A stretch of 64,000 nucleotides of DNA from Lactobacillus amylovorus DSM 20531 (GTDB lineage: Bacteria > Bacillota > Bacilli > Lactobacillales > Lactobacillaceae): NCBI RefSeq assembly GCF_002706375.1, contig NZ_CP017706.1:744001-808000 (forward strand), written 5' to 3'. The notes beneath the pieces were generated by a model. It did no database searches. It was not told where the DNA came from and was given only the letters and a program-made list of their open reading frames with translations. Below are positions 27,801-37,702 of the stretch, piece by piece. Both the position numbers and the translations under genes were made by a program. Numbering within the stretch: position 1 is the stretch's first letter; each line of letters opens with the position of its first letter.

Positions 27801-29286
27801 TTAATCTTTATTCACAAATTTTCTATAAGAAGCAGCCAAAGCATTTTTGACTTCACAATAAAGTGGGAACAAATTTTGATAAACAGCTGCTTCTTTTTGA
27901 TTAGGGAAATACACTTTGTCTATTTGAGCAAATTGTTTAATCTCACTTAGTTTTTCATTAAGACCTAACGCCTGTCTTGTCAAAAACATAGCAGCCAGCG
28001 TCCCACTCTGTTGCTCTTTCATGGTCACAATCGGCACGTTAAAAATATCAGCACAAAGCTGTCTTACAAAATCATTCTTTAAGAAGCCACCAGTTGCATT
28101 AATTGCGACTGGCTTTTTCGTATTTTTAATCAAACTAAAGGCCGCATCATACAGATTAAAAATAATACCTTCAATTACTGCTCGCGCCATTTCAGGCTTT
28201 TGATGCATGCGCGTTAAGCCAACAAATGAACCACGCGCATTGGCATCCCAAATTGGAGCACGTTCTCCGCCTAAGTAAGGCAAAAAGATTAAGCCTCGGC
28301 TTCCTGCTGAAGCAGTTTGCGCAACATCCAAATAATCTTGCGGTGTCTCATCGGCATCAAACAAGGTCTGACGTGCCCAATTAAATACGATCCCGCCGTT
28401 ATTTACTGGACCGCCCAATAGATAATGTTTTTTATCAACTGGATAACAGAAATAACTAGCCTTTTGATCGATCTTAGGTTGATCAACGATTGTTCTAACC
28501 GCGCCTGACGTACCTACGTTTAAAGCAAAATGATCACTATCAATTGCGTTAACCCCAATTGTAGATAAATAGCCATCACTGGCTCCTAAAACAATTTTAG
28601 TATCAGGATTTATCCCTAGTTTTTGCACATAATCCTCTTTAATAGGAGCGATAATTTCCGTCGGCTGTGCTATTTCAGGTAGCTGATCTCGCTTTACATT
28701 TAACAGATCCAACAATTCTTGATCCCAAGTTAGTGTTTCAAGATTGAGCATCCCTGTCCCAGCCGCCATCGTAGTATCGACGACTAGCTTACCTGTTAAA
28801 CGAAAGATCAAATATTCCTTGATCCCAATCCATTTTTCAGCTTGGTTAAACAGCTCCTGCTTTTTATCTTTTAACCACAAAAGTTTATAAATTGGTGCCA
28901 TCGGGTGCATTGGCATCCCTGTTTTTCGATATATCTTTTGCGCCAAACCACTTCTTTTCGCATCCTGGACAATATTCTTCGCACAATTATCTGCCCACGT
29001 AATGCTATTAGTTAATAGGTTATTGTCTTTGCCTAAACCAATCAGGCTATGCATCTGGCTAGACCAAGAGATAGCCGCAATTTCACCGTCTACCTTCTGC
29101 GCTAAAGCAAAAATAATTTCTTGAACTGCATCAAAAATCATCTTAGGATCTTCTTCAGCTTGTCCTATTTTAGTTTGAATTAATGGGTAACCCTTACTAG
29201 CCGAAAAAAACAGCCTTACCCTTTTCATCATAAAGTACGCCTTTAGTTGCCGTTGTACCGACATCCATGCCAATAATATATTTCAT
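27801..29286 (-). pseudogene. gntK: Gluconokinase (FGGY family), frameshifted in a T7 tract
   Basis: The region encodes an FGGY carbohydrate kinase of about 495 codons. The start (ATG at 29284-29286) gives MKYIIGMDVGTTATKGVLYDEKGKAVF with the first phosphate motif, then a run of seven T near 29202-29210 puts the frame out and stops at once. The rest is open in the next frame to 27801, with GTSGAVRTI, YLGGERAPIWDANARGSF and ATGGFLKNDFVRQ. The total length is one base more than a multiple of three; six T would restore AVFSASKGYPLI. Gluconokinase phosphorylates gluconate for the pentose phosphate pathway. Slippage, decay or a sequencing error are all possible. Confidence 0.88.
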
Positions 29287-29287
29287 T

Positions 29288-29896
29288 TTATTTCTGATAA
29301 AACTTCTTCCATTTCTTATAAGACTTATCTTGCCAAGATTTTGGCAAATCTTCCCAATCCCAGTGGCGGTCTTTTATCTTTTGTAGAAATAAACCTTCAC
29401 TTCGAGCTAGTTCTTTAACTAATTTAAGATTCTTACCTCTTAAATTTAAGAAAATAGTTTCCCATTCATCCTTAATTTGAATAAAGAATTCTCGATGCTT
29501 TTTATCAACTAACTTAATAATTAAACTACCCTGCCATTTTAAAACGATATGCTTAATAATTTCTTCTAATTTATCAAAACCAATATTACGAATATTCTTA
29601 CCTACATACTTACTATACTTTTTCGGATAAAATTCTGGTTCTAAATATACTTCTGCATAATTATATTCCATCATTGCAAAAGTTATACTAGTAACACTCT
29701 CGGCAAAAGCAGGTAAATAAGACTTGTCACACCAATCTTGATAGCCATCATAGTAAGAATCCTCACGACCAATAGTTTTCGGTACAGTATCTAAATAATA
29801 ATAAACTGTATTATCAGTCAGAAATTCAATAATGCGGTTCATTTCTTCAATTTCTTTTATTACTTGTTTGCGTTTCTTTTTCTTGCTTTTGCTCAT
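29288..29896 (-). CDS. Conserved-looking protein of unknown function
   Basis: The 202-residue product has a lysine-rich N-terminus (MSKSKKKKRKQVIKE), no signal peptide and no membrane segment. It is rich in Trp, Tyr and charged residues, ending with WDWEDLPKSWQDKSYKKWKKF. No motif is recognised. AAAAGGG stands before the ATG, and the gntK pseudogene starts one base after its stop, so they could be co-transcribed. Confidence 0.6.
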   Translation of the reverse strand: MSKSKKKKRKQVIKEIEEMNRIIEFLTDNTVYYYLDTVPKTIGREDSYYDGYQDWCDKSYLPAFAESVTSITFAMMEYNYAEVYLEPEFYPKKYSKYVGKNIRNIGFDKLEEIIKHIVLKWQGSLIIKLVDKKHREFFIQIKDEWETIFLNLRGKNLKLVKELARSEGLFLQKIKDRHWDWEDLPKSWQDKSYKKWKKFYQK

Positions 29897-29950
29897 AACT
29901 TTCCCTTTTCAATAATTTTTGAAAATTATAGCAAAAGATTATTTGAAGCA

Positions 29951-29984
29951 CAAAAAAGACAACTACCGGAGAGTAGCTGTCTTT
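29951..29984 (-). terminator. Terminator after the 72-residue protein gene
   Basis: An AAAGACAgCTAC / GTAGtTGTCTTT stem is followed on the minus strand by T residues. A second small palindrome, GTGGTCA...TGACCAC (29986-30007), stands directly upstream on that strand. Confidence 0.75.
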
Positions 29985-30036
29985 GGTGGTCAAACATGCG
30001 TGACCACGGTGCGTAGAACATTGTTTTTAGTCGGAT

Positions 30037-30255
30037 TTACTTCTTAAGATTTTCGTTAACGAAGGCTTCGATCTTATCGTCTGAGTCTTTCAAAAATGGA
30101 AGCATATCTTCTTCCGTCTTCATGGTATCTCTACCATTCTTTTCCATAAAGTAGTCCCAAAGGGCATCTCTAACTGGCATGTTTGAATCACTCCAGTCAA
30201 ATACTTCTTTCATGTGACGGTCTAACAATGCAGTCTTAATAATTTCGTCTGCCAT
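30037..30255 (-). CDS. Small acidic protein of unknown function
   Basis: The 72-residue product ([20 protein letters not shown]...) is acidic and predicted helical, without membrane segments or known motifs. GGAGG lies upstream of the ATG, and its own terminator follows, so it is a monocistronic gene. A good ribosome binding site and isolated transcription suggest solid expression, but the role is unknown. Confidence 0.65.
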   Translation of the reverse strand: MADEIIKTALLDRHMKEVFDWSDSNMPVRDALWDYFMEKNGRDTMKTEEDMLPFLKDSDDKIEAFVNENLKK

Positions 30256-30318
30256 CTTAAATTACCTCCTAAAATATTCTACGTTTATTATTATACCGCA
30301 CTTTCTTTTTATAGCATA

Positions 30319-30864
30319 CTAAAAAAGTACTTTGCGCATTTTTTGCAGGGTCCTTGATCTTGCTCTAATCAGTTGAATTGCCTCAATTTTTAAATGATCA
30401 ATCACGTATTCCGCACTCATTTCACCAATAATCGTCATTAATGCGATTAATTCCAAACGTGATAAACTTTTGACGAATTCATTGTAGGTATCGTTGATTG
30501 GAATCGCTAATTCGCTCCGCCTCGGCTCCTGAATTCCCTGAATTTTGACACTTTCCCAGGAAATAGATTGATCATAAACCTGTCTTTTAAAAGCATTATT
30601 GTACCTAATCAAAGTTCGCGCATGATTCGACAATTTTGTTTTATACAAACTACCAAAATTACCTTTTTCACTGGAATAAACTAAGGCAGCTTCATAACAA
30701 ATAATCATGGCCTCCTGTTCCCAATCATTGCGATCATAATGACCCAGGTAATACTTTTTTACAACTGAATTCACTAACGGTTTATATAATACAAATAATT
30801 TTTCTAAAGCCTCATCATCCCCGGCTTTAACTTTTTTAATTAACTTTCTCTCTTTTACTCTCAT
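30319..30864 (-). CDS. Alternative sigma factor of the SigH/ComX type
   Basis: The 181-residue product has sigma-70 region 2 (GDDEALEKLFVLYKPLVNSVVKKYY, with the DNA-melting part near DRNDWEQEAMIICYEAA) and a C-terminal helix-rich region that could be region 4. Lactobacilli encode such a SigH/SigX-like factor, related to competence sigma factors but without a clear trigger. I chose the ATG at 30862-30864, with AAGAGG 7-9 bases upstream; the longer frame uses TTG inside that site. The ribosome binding site lies inside a perfect 10-bp inverted repeat (30867-30902). Confidence 0.75.
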   Translation of the reverse strand: MRVKERKLIKKVKAGDDEALEKLFVLYKPLVNSVVKKYYLGHYDRNDWEQEAMIICYEAALVYSSEKGNFGSLYKTKLSNHARTLIRYNNAFKRQVYDQSISWESVKIQGIQEPRRSELAIPINDTYNEFVKSLSRLELIALMTIIGEMSAEYVIDHLKIEAIQLIRARSRTLQKMRKVLF

Positions 30865-30866
30865 CT

Positions 30867-30902
30867 CTGTATCCTCTTTCAAAGTTCATTTTGAGGATAC
30901 AG
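30867..30902 (-). promoter_or_regulatory. Perfect hairpin covering the sigma gene ribosome binding site
   Basis: CTGTATCCTC at 30867-30876 and GAGGATACAG at 30893-30902 form a perfect 10-bp inverted repeat with a 16-base loop. In the minus-strand mRNA the second arm (GAGGATACAG) contains the Shine-Dalgarno GAGG and ends two bases before the ATG. It could block translation, or act as a DNA operator. Confidence 0.6.
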
Positions 30903-30962
30903 GTTGAGCTCTGAGCATGATAAGAGAACAAAAGTTTATACCGACAGATTGGCCATTTTGTA

Positions 30963-31002
30963 CAAAAAAAGCCGACAAAATTCAACTTTTGTCAGTTTTT
31001 TC
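30963..31002 (-). terminator. Terminator after rlmB
   Basis: A CTGACAAAA / TTTTGTCGG stem is followed on the minus strand by seven T, directly after the rlmB stop. Confidence 0.85.
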
Positions 31003-31755
31003 TTATTTTAATGGATGTCTACTGTTAAATGCTTGATAGAGCAAAACACCTGTTGCCACACTCGCATTCAATGATTGAACGTGACCAATCATTGGCAAAG
31101 TAATGGTTTGATCCATTTGTTTCTTAAGTAATGGAGCGATTCCTTTACCTTCGTTACCAATAACCAAAACTGTTTTACCATTGGCATTCCATTCACGGTA
31201 ATCAACACCAGCCATGTCTGTACCAAAGATCCAGTAGCCGCGCTTCTTCAATTCCTTAGTTGTTTGGACCAAATTGTTTACACGGGCAACAGGAACATAA
31301 TCGATCGCACCGGTTGAAGTCTTAGCTACAACCGAGGTCAAACCAGTGGCATGACGCTTAGGAATAATAATTCCGTCTACGCCTGTCGCATCTGCAGAAC
31401 GTAAAATGGAACCTAGATTATGCGGATCTTCAATTGAATCAAGCATCAATAAAAATGGTTCTTTTCCTTCTTGGTCAAATTGATCAAGCAGTTGATCCAA
31501 GTCGGCATATTCAAAACTAGAGATTGCCAAAACAAGCCCTTGGTGGTTGCCGCCTTCAACTAAACGATCCAACTTATTCTTAGGAACGGTCTGAACCACC
31601 AATCTCTTTTTCTTAGTAATCGCATATACTTGATTAGCAAAGTCTTCTTGCACGCCATGTTGCAAAAACACCTTATTGATTTGATCAGAGTTATGCGTCT
31701 TCAAATAATCCAGTCCGGCATGGCGACCAAAAACAAAATCTTTATTCGAAGTCAT
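31003..31755 (-). CDS. rlmB: 23S rRNA (guanosine-2251 2'-O)-methyltransferase RlmB
   Basis: This SPOUT methyltransferase (TrmH/SpoU family) of 250 residues has the N-terminal substrate-binding domain (VFGRHAGLDYLKTH) and the trefoil-knot motifs: LDSIEDPHNLGSILRSADATG, VIGNEGKGI and LPMIGHVQSLNASVATGVLLY. It 2'-O-methylates G2251 in the P-loop of 23S rRNA. It overlaps mrnC by 14 bases, in the Firmicute order cysS-mrnC-rlmB. Confidence 0.95.
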   Translation of the reverse strand: MTSNKDFVFGRHAGLDYLKTHNSDQINKVFLQHGVQEDFANQVYAITKKKRLVVQTVPKNKLDRLVEGGNHQGLVLAISSFEYADLDQLLDQFDQEGKEPFLLMLDSIEDPHNLGSILRSADATGVDGIIIPKRHATGLTSVVAKTSTGAIDYVPVARVNNLVQTTKELKKRGYWIFGTDMAGVDYREWNANGKTVLVIGNEGKGIAPLLKKQMDQTITLPMIGHVQSLNASVATGVLLYQAFNSRHPLK

Positions 31756-32185
31756 AATCTTTTAGTCCGTCCTTTTCTACTGTATCAATGCACCATTTAC
31801 TTAATTCTTGCACACGATCATCTTGATTTAACAAATTCAAGTAACCGATCATCGCCTCAAAACCAGTTGACAATTGATAAGTCTTAAGGCTAGTATGCTT
31901 AGCTTTAGTATGACTCTTGGCATTGCGACCGCGGCGAAATGCAGTTAACTCATCGTCTGTGAGCAATTCTTCATCCTGCATTTTAGTTACTAGTGCAGCT
32001 TGTGCTTTAGCAGAAACATAATGCGTTGCTTCACGTTGCAAAACTTGTGGTTTTACTATTCCGCCACAAACTAAGTGGCGACGAATGATCACTTCGTAGA
32101 CCGCATCCCCCAAATAAGCCAAAGTTTGACCATTCAAAGTATCCGGATTTACATCTTCTTCAGTTAATTTTTTTATTTTAGTCAC
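31742..32185 (-). CDS. mrnC: Mini-ribonuclease III
   Basis: Mini-III is a dsRNA-specific RNase III catalytic domain without a dsRNA-binding domain; it matures 23S rRNA ends. The 147-residue product has the RNase III signature form [18 protein letters not shown], with Asp and Glu metal ligands, and the second acidic site in [12 protein letters not shown]. The start codon is GTG with AAGGTGG upstream and overlaps cysS by 8 bases. Confidence 0.94.
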   Translation of the reverse strand: MTKIKKLTEEDVNPDTLNGQTLAYLGDAVYEVIIRRHLVCGGIVKPQVLQREATHYVSAKAQAALVTKMQDEELLTDDELTAFRRGRNAKSHTKAKHTSLKTYQLSTGFEAMIGYLNLLNQDDRVQELSKWCIDTVEKDGLKDYDFE

Positions 32186-33611
32186 GAGTCCACCTTGTCC
32201 CTTGTGGGGTATCTTGAATCGTAATGCCCATTTCCTTTAATTGATCGCGCAATTTATCACTAGTTGCCCAATCCTTGTTAGCACGAGCTTCATCACGCTT
32301 TTTTACCAATTCTTCAATCTCATCATCATTTGAACCGGCATTTTGAGCACACAACTTTTCTGTATCAACGCCGAAGACTAACAACCAAGCTGCTAATTTC
32401 TTTTCAAAAAGTGTCAACGTCTCTTTATCAGCCTTTTCACTGTTGGCATTGGCATTTACTGCTGGAAGCAAATCATAAATAGCAGTTAAGGCATTTTGCA
32501 CATTAAAGTCATCGTCCATTGCAGTAACGAACTTTTGCTCAGTTTCTTCAATTGACTTAGCCAAATCTGGTGCTGCTTCACTAGCAGTATCATCTTCAAG
32601 ACGGTAATTGATATTGGTTAAAGTATTCTTGAATCTATCTAAAATAGTAGCAGCTTGTTTTAAGTTTTCTTCGGAGTAGTTAATTTGACGACGGTATTGC
32701 ACGCTAGCCATGAAGAAACGCAATACTTGTGGATCAACTTCCTTTAAAATGTCATGCACAGTGACAAAGTTATGTAGTGACTTAGACATCTTTTCTTGAT
32801 CCTTGCCCACGGTAACAAAACCGTTGTGAAGCCAGTAATTAACAAACTTCTTGCCAGTCTTTGCTTCACTTTGAGCAATTTCATTTTCATGGTGTGGGAA
32901 TTCAAGGTCTTGACCACCACCGTGAATATCAATTGTGTCGCCCAAATATTTGGTACTCATCACTGAACATTCAATGTGCCAACCTGGACGGCCCTTGCCC
33001 CAAGGTGAATCCCAAGCAATTTCATCAGGCTCTTTTTGAGCTTTCCAAAGAGCAAAATCAATTGGATCTTCCTTACGATTTTGTTCTTCATCGTTGATAT
33101 GCTCTGAAGCACCTTCTTCAAGTTGTTCGATATTTTGATCACTAAGTTCGCCGTAGTGCTTAAACTTGCGTGCACGGTAGTAAACATCGCCATCTACTTC
33201 ATAAGCATAGCCTTTATCAATTAAAGTTTTAACGAAATTGATAATATCTTTAATTTCATGAGTTGCACGAGGATGCAGTGTAGCAGGTTCAATATTTAAG
33301 GCAGTTGTGTCTTCCAAAAAAGCATTGATAAACTTTTCTGCAAGTTTAGGCACAGTCGTCCCTTCAGCGCGAGCTTCATTGATCATCTTGTCATCAACAT
33401 CAGTAAAATTAGAAACGTATTTTACCTTATAGCCTTTATATTCAAAATATCGTCTGATCGTATCAAAAGCGATTGAACTACGAGCATTGCCGATATGAAT
33501 ATAGTTATACACGGTTGGTCCACAGACATACATGCTAATTTGTCCTGAAACCAGTGGTTTAAATTCTTCTTTTTTGCGCGTCAGTGTATTGTAGACTTTC
33601 AAAGCTAACAC
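32178..33611 (-). CDS. cysS: Cysteine--tRNA ligase
   Basis: The class I synthetase charges tRNA-Cys. The 477-residue product has [16 protein letters not shown] with the HIGN form of the HIGH motif and the zinc Cys, the second zinc Cys in [20 protein letters not shown], and KMSKS near 275. The start codon is GTG (33609-33611) with AAGGGATGA upstream. Downstream it overlaps mrnC. Confidence 0.97.
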   Translation of the reverse strand: MLALKVYNTLTRKKEEFKPLVSGQISMYVCGPTVYNYIHIGNARSSIAFDTIRRYFEYKGYKVKYVSNFTDVDDKMINEARAEGTTVPKLAEKFINAFLEDTTALNIEPATLHPRATHEIKDIINFVKTLIDKGYAYEVDGDVYYRARKFKHYGELSDQNIEQLEEGASEHINDEEQNRKEDPIDFALWKAQKEPDEIAWDSPWGKGRPGWHIECSVMSTKYLGDTIDIHGGGQDLEFPHHENEIAQSEAKTGKKFVNYWLHNGFVTVGKDQEKMSKSLHNFVTVHDILKEVDPQVLRFFMASVQYRRQINYSEENLKQAATILDRFKNTLTNINYRLEDDTASEAAPDLAKSIEETEQKFVTAMDDDFNVQNALTAIYDLLPAVNANANSEKADKETLTLFEKKLAAWLLVFGVDTEKLCAQNAGSNDDEIEELVKKRDEARANKDWATSDKLRDQLKEMGITIQDTPQGTRWTRD

Positions 33612-33650
33612 TCATCCCTTCTGTGAAAATAGCTAATTTTTATTTTAGCA

Positions 33651-33686
33651 GAAACAAAAAGAAGTTGTAGTCTTCTGCAGCTTCTT
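33651..33686 (-). terminator. Terminator after gltX
   Basis: An AGAAG-CTGCA / TGTAG-CTTCT type stem with one wobble is followed on the minus strand by TTTTTG. It separates gltX from cysS. Confidence 0.6.
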
Positions 33687-33707
33687 CTTTGCTTTATTCT
33701 CTTTTAA

Positions 33708-35207
33708 TTAAAGATTGTTAGCACTCATTTGCTTCAAGGTTAAGTCAATGTGTTCTACAACACGTTCCTTACCCAAAAGTTCCATGGCTTCACCGATACC
33801 AGGGCCAACCATTGAACGAGTAGTAGCAATTCTGATTGGCATAAAGAGCTTTCTACCCTTAACGCCAGTTGCCTTACGAGTAGCTTGGATAGCATTCATG
33901 ATTTGAACTGAAGTAAATCTTGGAATGAGGTCTAATTGCTTCTTGAATTCTTCAATTACGCCGCGACCATCATCGTTCTTAATTTCTTCAATTTCTTCGT
34001 CTGAAAGATTCTTAGCATCTTCAAAGAAGATCTTAGCCATGTCAACGATTTGCTTAGTGTATGACATTTGTACTGAGTAAATGTTAACCAATTGACGTAC
34101 CCATTCCATCTTTTCTGGGGTTGGGTGTTCATCAATTAAGCCTGCTTCTTGCAAGTTGTTCAAAGCAAGGTCAAGCAAGGTATCACGATCAGCCTTCTTG
34201 ATATATTGGTTGTTGATCCATTCAAGCTTCTTTTGGTCAAATGCAGCAGGTGATTTAGACAAACGAGCTGGATCAAATTGCTTGATAAATTCACGCTTAG
34301 TGAAGATTTCGTTTTCACCCTTTGGTGACCAACCAAGAAGTGTAATGAAGTTAAACATAGCTTCTGGTAAGTAACCAAGGTCACGATATTGTTCAATAAA
34401 TTGAAGAACTGATTCATCACGCTTAGAAAGCTTCTTACCAGTTTCTGAGTTAATGATCAAAGTCATGTGACCAAACTTAGGTGGCTTCCAGCCAAGTGCT
34501 TCATAAACTACTAATTGCTTAGGAGTGTTTGAAACGTGGTCATCACCACGAAGTACGTGGGTAATCTTCATCAAGTGGTCGTCAATTACAACGGCAAAGT
34601 TGTAAGTTGGCATACCGTCACGCTTTTGAATAACGAAGTCGCCACCGATAGTGTCTGATTCGAATTCAAGGTGACCCTTAACGATATCATCCCATGAGTA
34701 GGTTTCCATTTCTGGAATGTGAATACGTACAACTGGCTTAAGCCCCTTTGCCTTAGCTTCGTCTTGAGCTTGCTTAATTTCGTCAGCAGTCATACCTTCG
34801 TATTCGTAAGTGTAGTGAGGAGCAACACCCATAGCACGTTGTTCTTCACGTTGAGCTTCAAGTTCTTCCTCAGTCTTGTATGAGTAGTATGCCTTGCCTT
34901 CGTCGATCAATTGATCAATGTACTTTTGGTAAATTTCTTTTCTTTCTGATTGACGGTATGGACCGTAGTCTCCACCCTTGTCAGGACCTTCATCCCAGTC
35001 AATGCCTAACCAGTGAAGGTTTTCCATTTGAGACTTAGAACCGCCCTTAACGTTACGTTTTTGGTCGGTATCTTCAATTCTCAATACCATAGTACCCTTG
35101 TTGTGACGGGCGAATAAATAGTTAAAAAGTGCAGTACGTGCGTTACCAATGTGCAAGTGACCAGTTGGACTTGGTGCATATCTTACACGGATTTTTTCTT
35201 TAGCCAA
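33708..35207 (-). CDS. gltX: Glutamate--tRNA ligase
   Basis: The 499-residue class I synthetase has [18 protein letters not shown] (HIGN form of the first signature) and [10 protein letters not shown] (KMSKS-type). In Firmicutes this enzyme usually charges both tRNA-Glu and tRNA-Gln, the latter corrected by GatCAB. The start codon is TTG with AGAGG upstream; an ATG seven bases further upstream is followed by a stop. A promoter lies at 35249-35277. Confidence 0.96.
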   Translation of the reverse strand: MAKEKIRVRYAPSPTGHLHIGNARTALFNYLFARHNKGTMVLRIEDTDQKRNVKGGSKSQMENLHWLGIDWDEGPDKGGDYGPYRQSERKEIYQKYIDQLIDEGKAYYSYKTEEELEAQREEQRAMGVAPHYTYEYEGMTADEIKQAQDEAKAKGLKPVVRIHIPEMETYSWDDIVKGHLEFESDTIGGDFVIQKRDGMPTYNFAVVIDDHLMKITHVLRGDDHVSNTPKQLVVYEALGWKPPKFGHMTLIINSETGKKLSKRDESVLQFIEQYRDLGYLPEAMFNFITLLGWSPKGENEIFTKREFIKQFDPARLSKSPAAFDQKKLEWINNQYIKKADRDTLLDLALNNLQEAGLIDEHPTPEKMEWVRQLVNIYSVQMSYTKQIVDMAKIFFEDAKNLSDEEIEEIKNDDGRGVIEEFKKQLDLIPRFTSVQIMNAIQATRKATGVKGRKLFMPIRIATTRSMVGPGIGEAMELLGKERVVEHIDLTLKQMSANNL

Positions 35208-35248
35208 AATTCATGCCTCTTTCAAAAATAGTAGATTTAAACAATCTT

Positions 35249-35277
35249 AGTTTACTCGTTATATAGGAAGAATTCAA
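35249..35277 (-). promoter_or_regulatory. Promoter of gltX
   Basis: TTGAAT, a 17-base spacer and TAAACT on the minus strand, 42 bases before the gltX start and just after the radA stop. Confidence 0.6.
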
Positions 35278-35283
35278 TTAGTG

Positions 35284-36660
35284 CTAATCAAAAACTAATT
35301 TTAATGCTTGTGGAATACTGGAAACTGGAATTACTTCGATTCCATAATCTTTAAGACCAGCATACATGTTGTGCCGCGGTACAAAGATTCGTTTAAAGCC
35401 AACTTTAGCGGCTTCTTTTACCCTAGCATCGATCTTGTCTACGCGGCGAACTTCACCGGTTAAACCAACTTCACCTACAAAGCAGTCCGTTGGTGAAATT
35501 TCTTTATCTGTGTAACTAGATGCCACAGCCATAACAATAGCTAAATCAATTGCCGGTTCATTCAGTTTAATCCCGCCAGTTGCAGTTAAATAAACATCTT
35601 GATTTTGCAGCATTAAATTGCCACGCTTTTCAAGAACGGCAAGTAAAAGAGCTGCTCGATTGTAGTCAAGGCCTGAAGTTGTTCGCTTCGCATAGCCAAA
35701 TGCCGTTGGGGTTACCAAAGCTTGGATTTCAGCTAAAAGTGGACGGGTTCCTTCAAGCGAAACAACGACAGCTGAACCAGTCGAGTTAGGCAATCTTTGA
35801 TCAAGAAAAATAGATGATGGATTAGTAACTTCTTTTAGCCCTTCATTGACCATCTCAAACATGCCAATTTCGTTAGCAGCACCAAAACGGTTTTTAACAG
35901 AGTGCAGGATACGGTAAGAGTGGTGTTCATCCCCCTCAAAATAAAGTACTGTATCCACCATGTGTTCCATAATCTTAGGACCAGCAATGGTCCCTTCTTT
36001 AGTCACGTGACCGATAACAAAAATCGTGATCGCATCCATTTTAGCGATCTTCATGAGCTCACTGGTTACTTCCCTAACCTGTGAAGCTGAACCGGTCATC
36101 GAGTCCAAACTAGGTTCATTCATCGTTTGAATGGAATCGATCACCACAAAATCAGGTTTAACATCATTAATCTGTTCACGAATATCATGCATGTCAGTTT
36201 CGGGATATAACAGCATGTTGCTTTGCCCTACGCAAAGTCGATCGGCTCTTAACTTGATCTGATTAGCTGATTCTTCCCCTGAAACATATAGTACTTTATA
36301 TTTTTCAGATAAATCGCTCATGATCTGCAGCATCAATGTAGATTTACCAATTCCGGGATCCCCGCCAATTAAGACAAGCGATCCTGGCACAATACCGCCA
36401 CCTAAAACACGATTTAATTCTTCAGATTTGGTAGGAATTCTTTCTTCTTTTTCTGCCTTAATTTCGTCTAACTTAACCGGTTCATTGACGCCGGTCTTTT
36501 GAATTAAACGACTAGCTGTAGCCTTAGTAGAACGCTTTTGTACTTCTTCAGTCTCTTTTTCAAATTGGTTCCAAGCACCACAGTTAGGACATCTACCCAA
36601 GTAACTCGCAGAAATATAGCCACAGGAGCGACATTTATATTGTGTTTTTACTCTTGCCAT
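35284..36660 (-). CDS. radA: DNA repair protein RadA
   Basis: RadA/Sms is a RecA-like branch-migration ATPase. The 458-residue product has the N-terminal C4 zinc finger (CRSCGYISASYLGRCPNC), Walker A GGDPGIGKST, the RadA-specific KNRFG motif (VKNRFGAANEIGMFEM) and a C-terminal Lon-type domain (TGEVRRVDKIDARVKEA). Its start overlaps the dut stop by one base. The dut-radA-gltX order is usual for lactobacilli. Confidence 0.97.
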   Translation of the reverse strand: MARVKTQYKCRSCGYISASYLGRCPNCGAWNQFEKETEEVQKRSTKATASRLIQKTGVNEPVKLDEIKAEKEERIPTKSEELNRVLGGGIVPGSLVLIGGDPGIGKSTLMLQIMSDLSEKYKVLYVSGEESANQIKLRADRLCVGQSNMLLYPETDMHDIREQINDVKPDFVVIDSIQTMNEPSLDSMTGSASQVREVTSELMKIAKMDAITIFVIGHVTKEGTIAGPKIMEHMVDTVLYFEGDEHHSYRILHSVKNRFGAANEIGMFEMVNEGLKEVTNPSSIFLDQRLPNSTGSAVVVSLEGTRPLLAEIQALVTPTAFGYAKRTTSGLDYNRAALLLAVLEKRGNLMLQNQDVYLTATGGIKLNEPAIDLAIVMAVASSYTDKEISPTDCFVGEVGLTGEVRRVDKIDARVKEAAKVGFKRIFVPRHNMYAGLKDYGIEVIPVSSIPQALKLVFD

Positions 36661-37211
36661 TAATCATCCTTCTTTTCATTAGTAGAACCAAAACCACTAA
36701 TTCTTTGTCTACTGATTGGATCATCGTCGTCAGTTTTAAGATATTTAATAAAAATTCCTTGTGCAATGCGATCACCCTTATGAATGTGTAAAGGACGCAC
36801 GCCGTAATTAAGCATTTGCACAAAAATTTCGCCTTCATTATTTGGATTGTTGTAATAATCTGAATCGATTACTCCTATGCCATTAGGCAATGCAAGATTA
36901 CGTTTAAAAGTGTTAGATGAACGGTTGGCTAAAATCAATACTTCATCTTCATGCATATAAGCTTTCAAACCTGTAGGAACCAAAAATGGTTTTAATATTT
37001 GATCCGCCATTTCGTAGTCACGTTCATAAAGTTGGTGACCATTTCTGATTAATCTAAAAATTCTGACAAAGTTAAGACGCCAAATACTAGGAATGGTAAT
37101 ATCTTCAGCTGCCTCAAGATCATAGCCAGCACTTGCCAAGGTTTGTCTTCTAGGCAAGTTAATCCCTTTATCTTGATATTTTTTTACTACTTCAAATCCA
37201 CGTGTCTTCAT
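36660..37211 (-). CDS. dut: dUTP diphosphatase (dUTPase)
   Basis: The trimeric dUTPase removes dUTP and yields dUMP. The 183-residue product has motif 1 (ASAGYDLEAAEDI), motif 2 (NRSSNTFKRNLALPNG), motif 3 (GVIDSDYYNNPNN) and a terminal FGSTNE arm (motif 5). An insert of about 35 residues between motifs 1 and 2 (WRLNFVRIFRLIRNGHQLYERDYE) makes it longer than E. coli Dut; such inserts occur in lactobacilli (recall). It is the first gene of dut-radA. Confidence 0.93.
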   Translation of the reverse strand: MKTRGFEVVKKYQDKGINLPRRQTLASAGYDLEAAEDITIPSIWRLNFVRIFRLIRNGHQLYERDYEMADQILKPFLVPTGLKAYMHEDEVLILANRSSNTFKRNLALPNGIGVIDSDYYNNPNNEGEIFVQMLNYGVRPLHIHKGDRIAQGIFIKYLKTDDDDPISRQRISGFGSTNEKKDD

Positions 37212-37343
37212 TAGTTAACTCCATTTACTTCTTTTATTTTGCTAGTTATCTATTTTACAATGTTTTAGGTAAACACAAAATAATTAACTTCCCATTATTT
37301 ATTACGCAAAAAAAGCGTGATTTTTTCTTAGAAAAGGTAAAAA

Positions 37344-37640
37344 ATGTCTGAAACTAAAAAATATTTTACGCTATCTAACAGTAATGACGACCAAATCACA
37401 TCACGAACTGATTTAGATTTAATTGAACGTAAGGATGCTACCGTCTGGGTGATGAACCATATTTTTATTAATCCTGATGAACATGACCCACATGAAATCA
37501 GTTTGCTAATGAAACAAGTGATCGCTTATGTTCAAGAATCTGGTAAAAAGGTGTGGCCGCTTGATCCGATCGCCATTAAGTACTTTGAAAAGCATCCCGA
37601 ATTAAACGATATTTGGTATCATCGTCCATTTACAAAATAG
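37344..37640 (+). CDS. Small GNAT-like N-acetyltransferase (GCN5-related, NATD1/YjdJ type)
   Basis: The 98-residue product has a short GNAT fold of the Acetyltransf_CG kind: after the beta strands (VWVMNHIFIN) come a helix and the ending GKKVWPLDPIAIKYFEKHPEL. The family C-terminus normally has PLCP...; here it is PLDP, so the usual Cys is replaced. The short acetyl-CoA loop is degenerate in HDPHEISLLMKQ. AAGG precedes the ATG. It is divergent from dut and is followed by the pepC promoter. Confidence 0.7.
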   Translation: MSETKKYFTLSNSNDDQITSRTDLDLIERKDATVWVMNHIFINPDEHDPHEISLLMKQVIAYVQESGKKVWPLDPIAIKYFEKHPELNDIWYHRPFTK

Positions 37641-37666
37641 ACGTTTCTCCCTTTATAGGCTAAAAT
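37638..37666 (+). promoter_or_regulatory. Probable promoter of pepC
   Basis: TAGACG, a 17-base spacer and TAAAAT stand 36 bases before the pepC start; the -35 is a four-of-six match. Confidence 0.5.
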
Positions 37667-37702
37667 GGAGTTAGATTTCCATTAAAAAGGGAGGAAAAAT
37701 TA

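Noticed and set aside
33600..33710. T-box riboswitch before cysS
   Set aside because: The space holds a gltX terminator and a short leader; no T-box core (GGGTGG) is seen.
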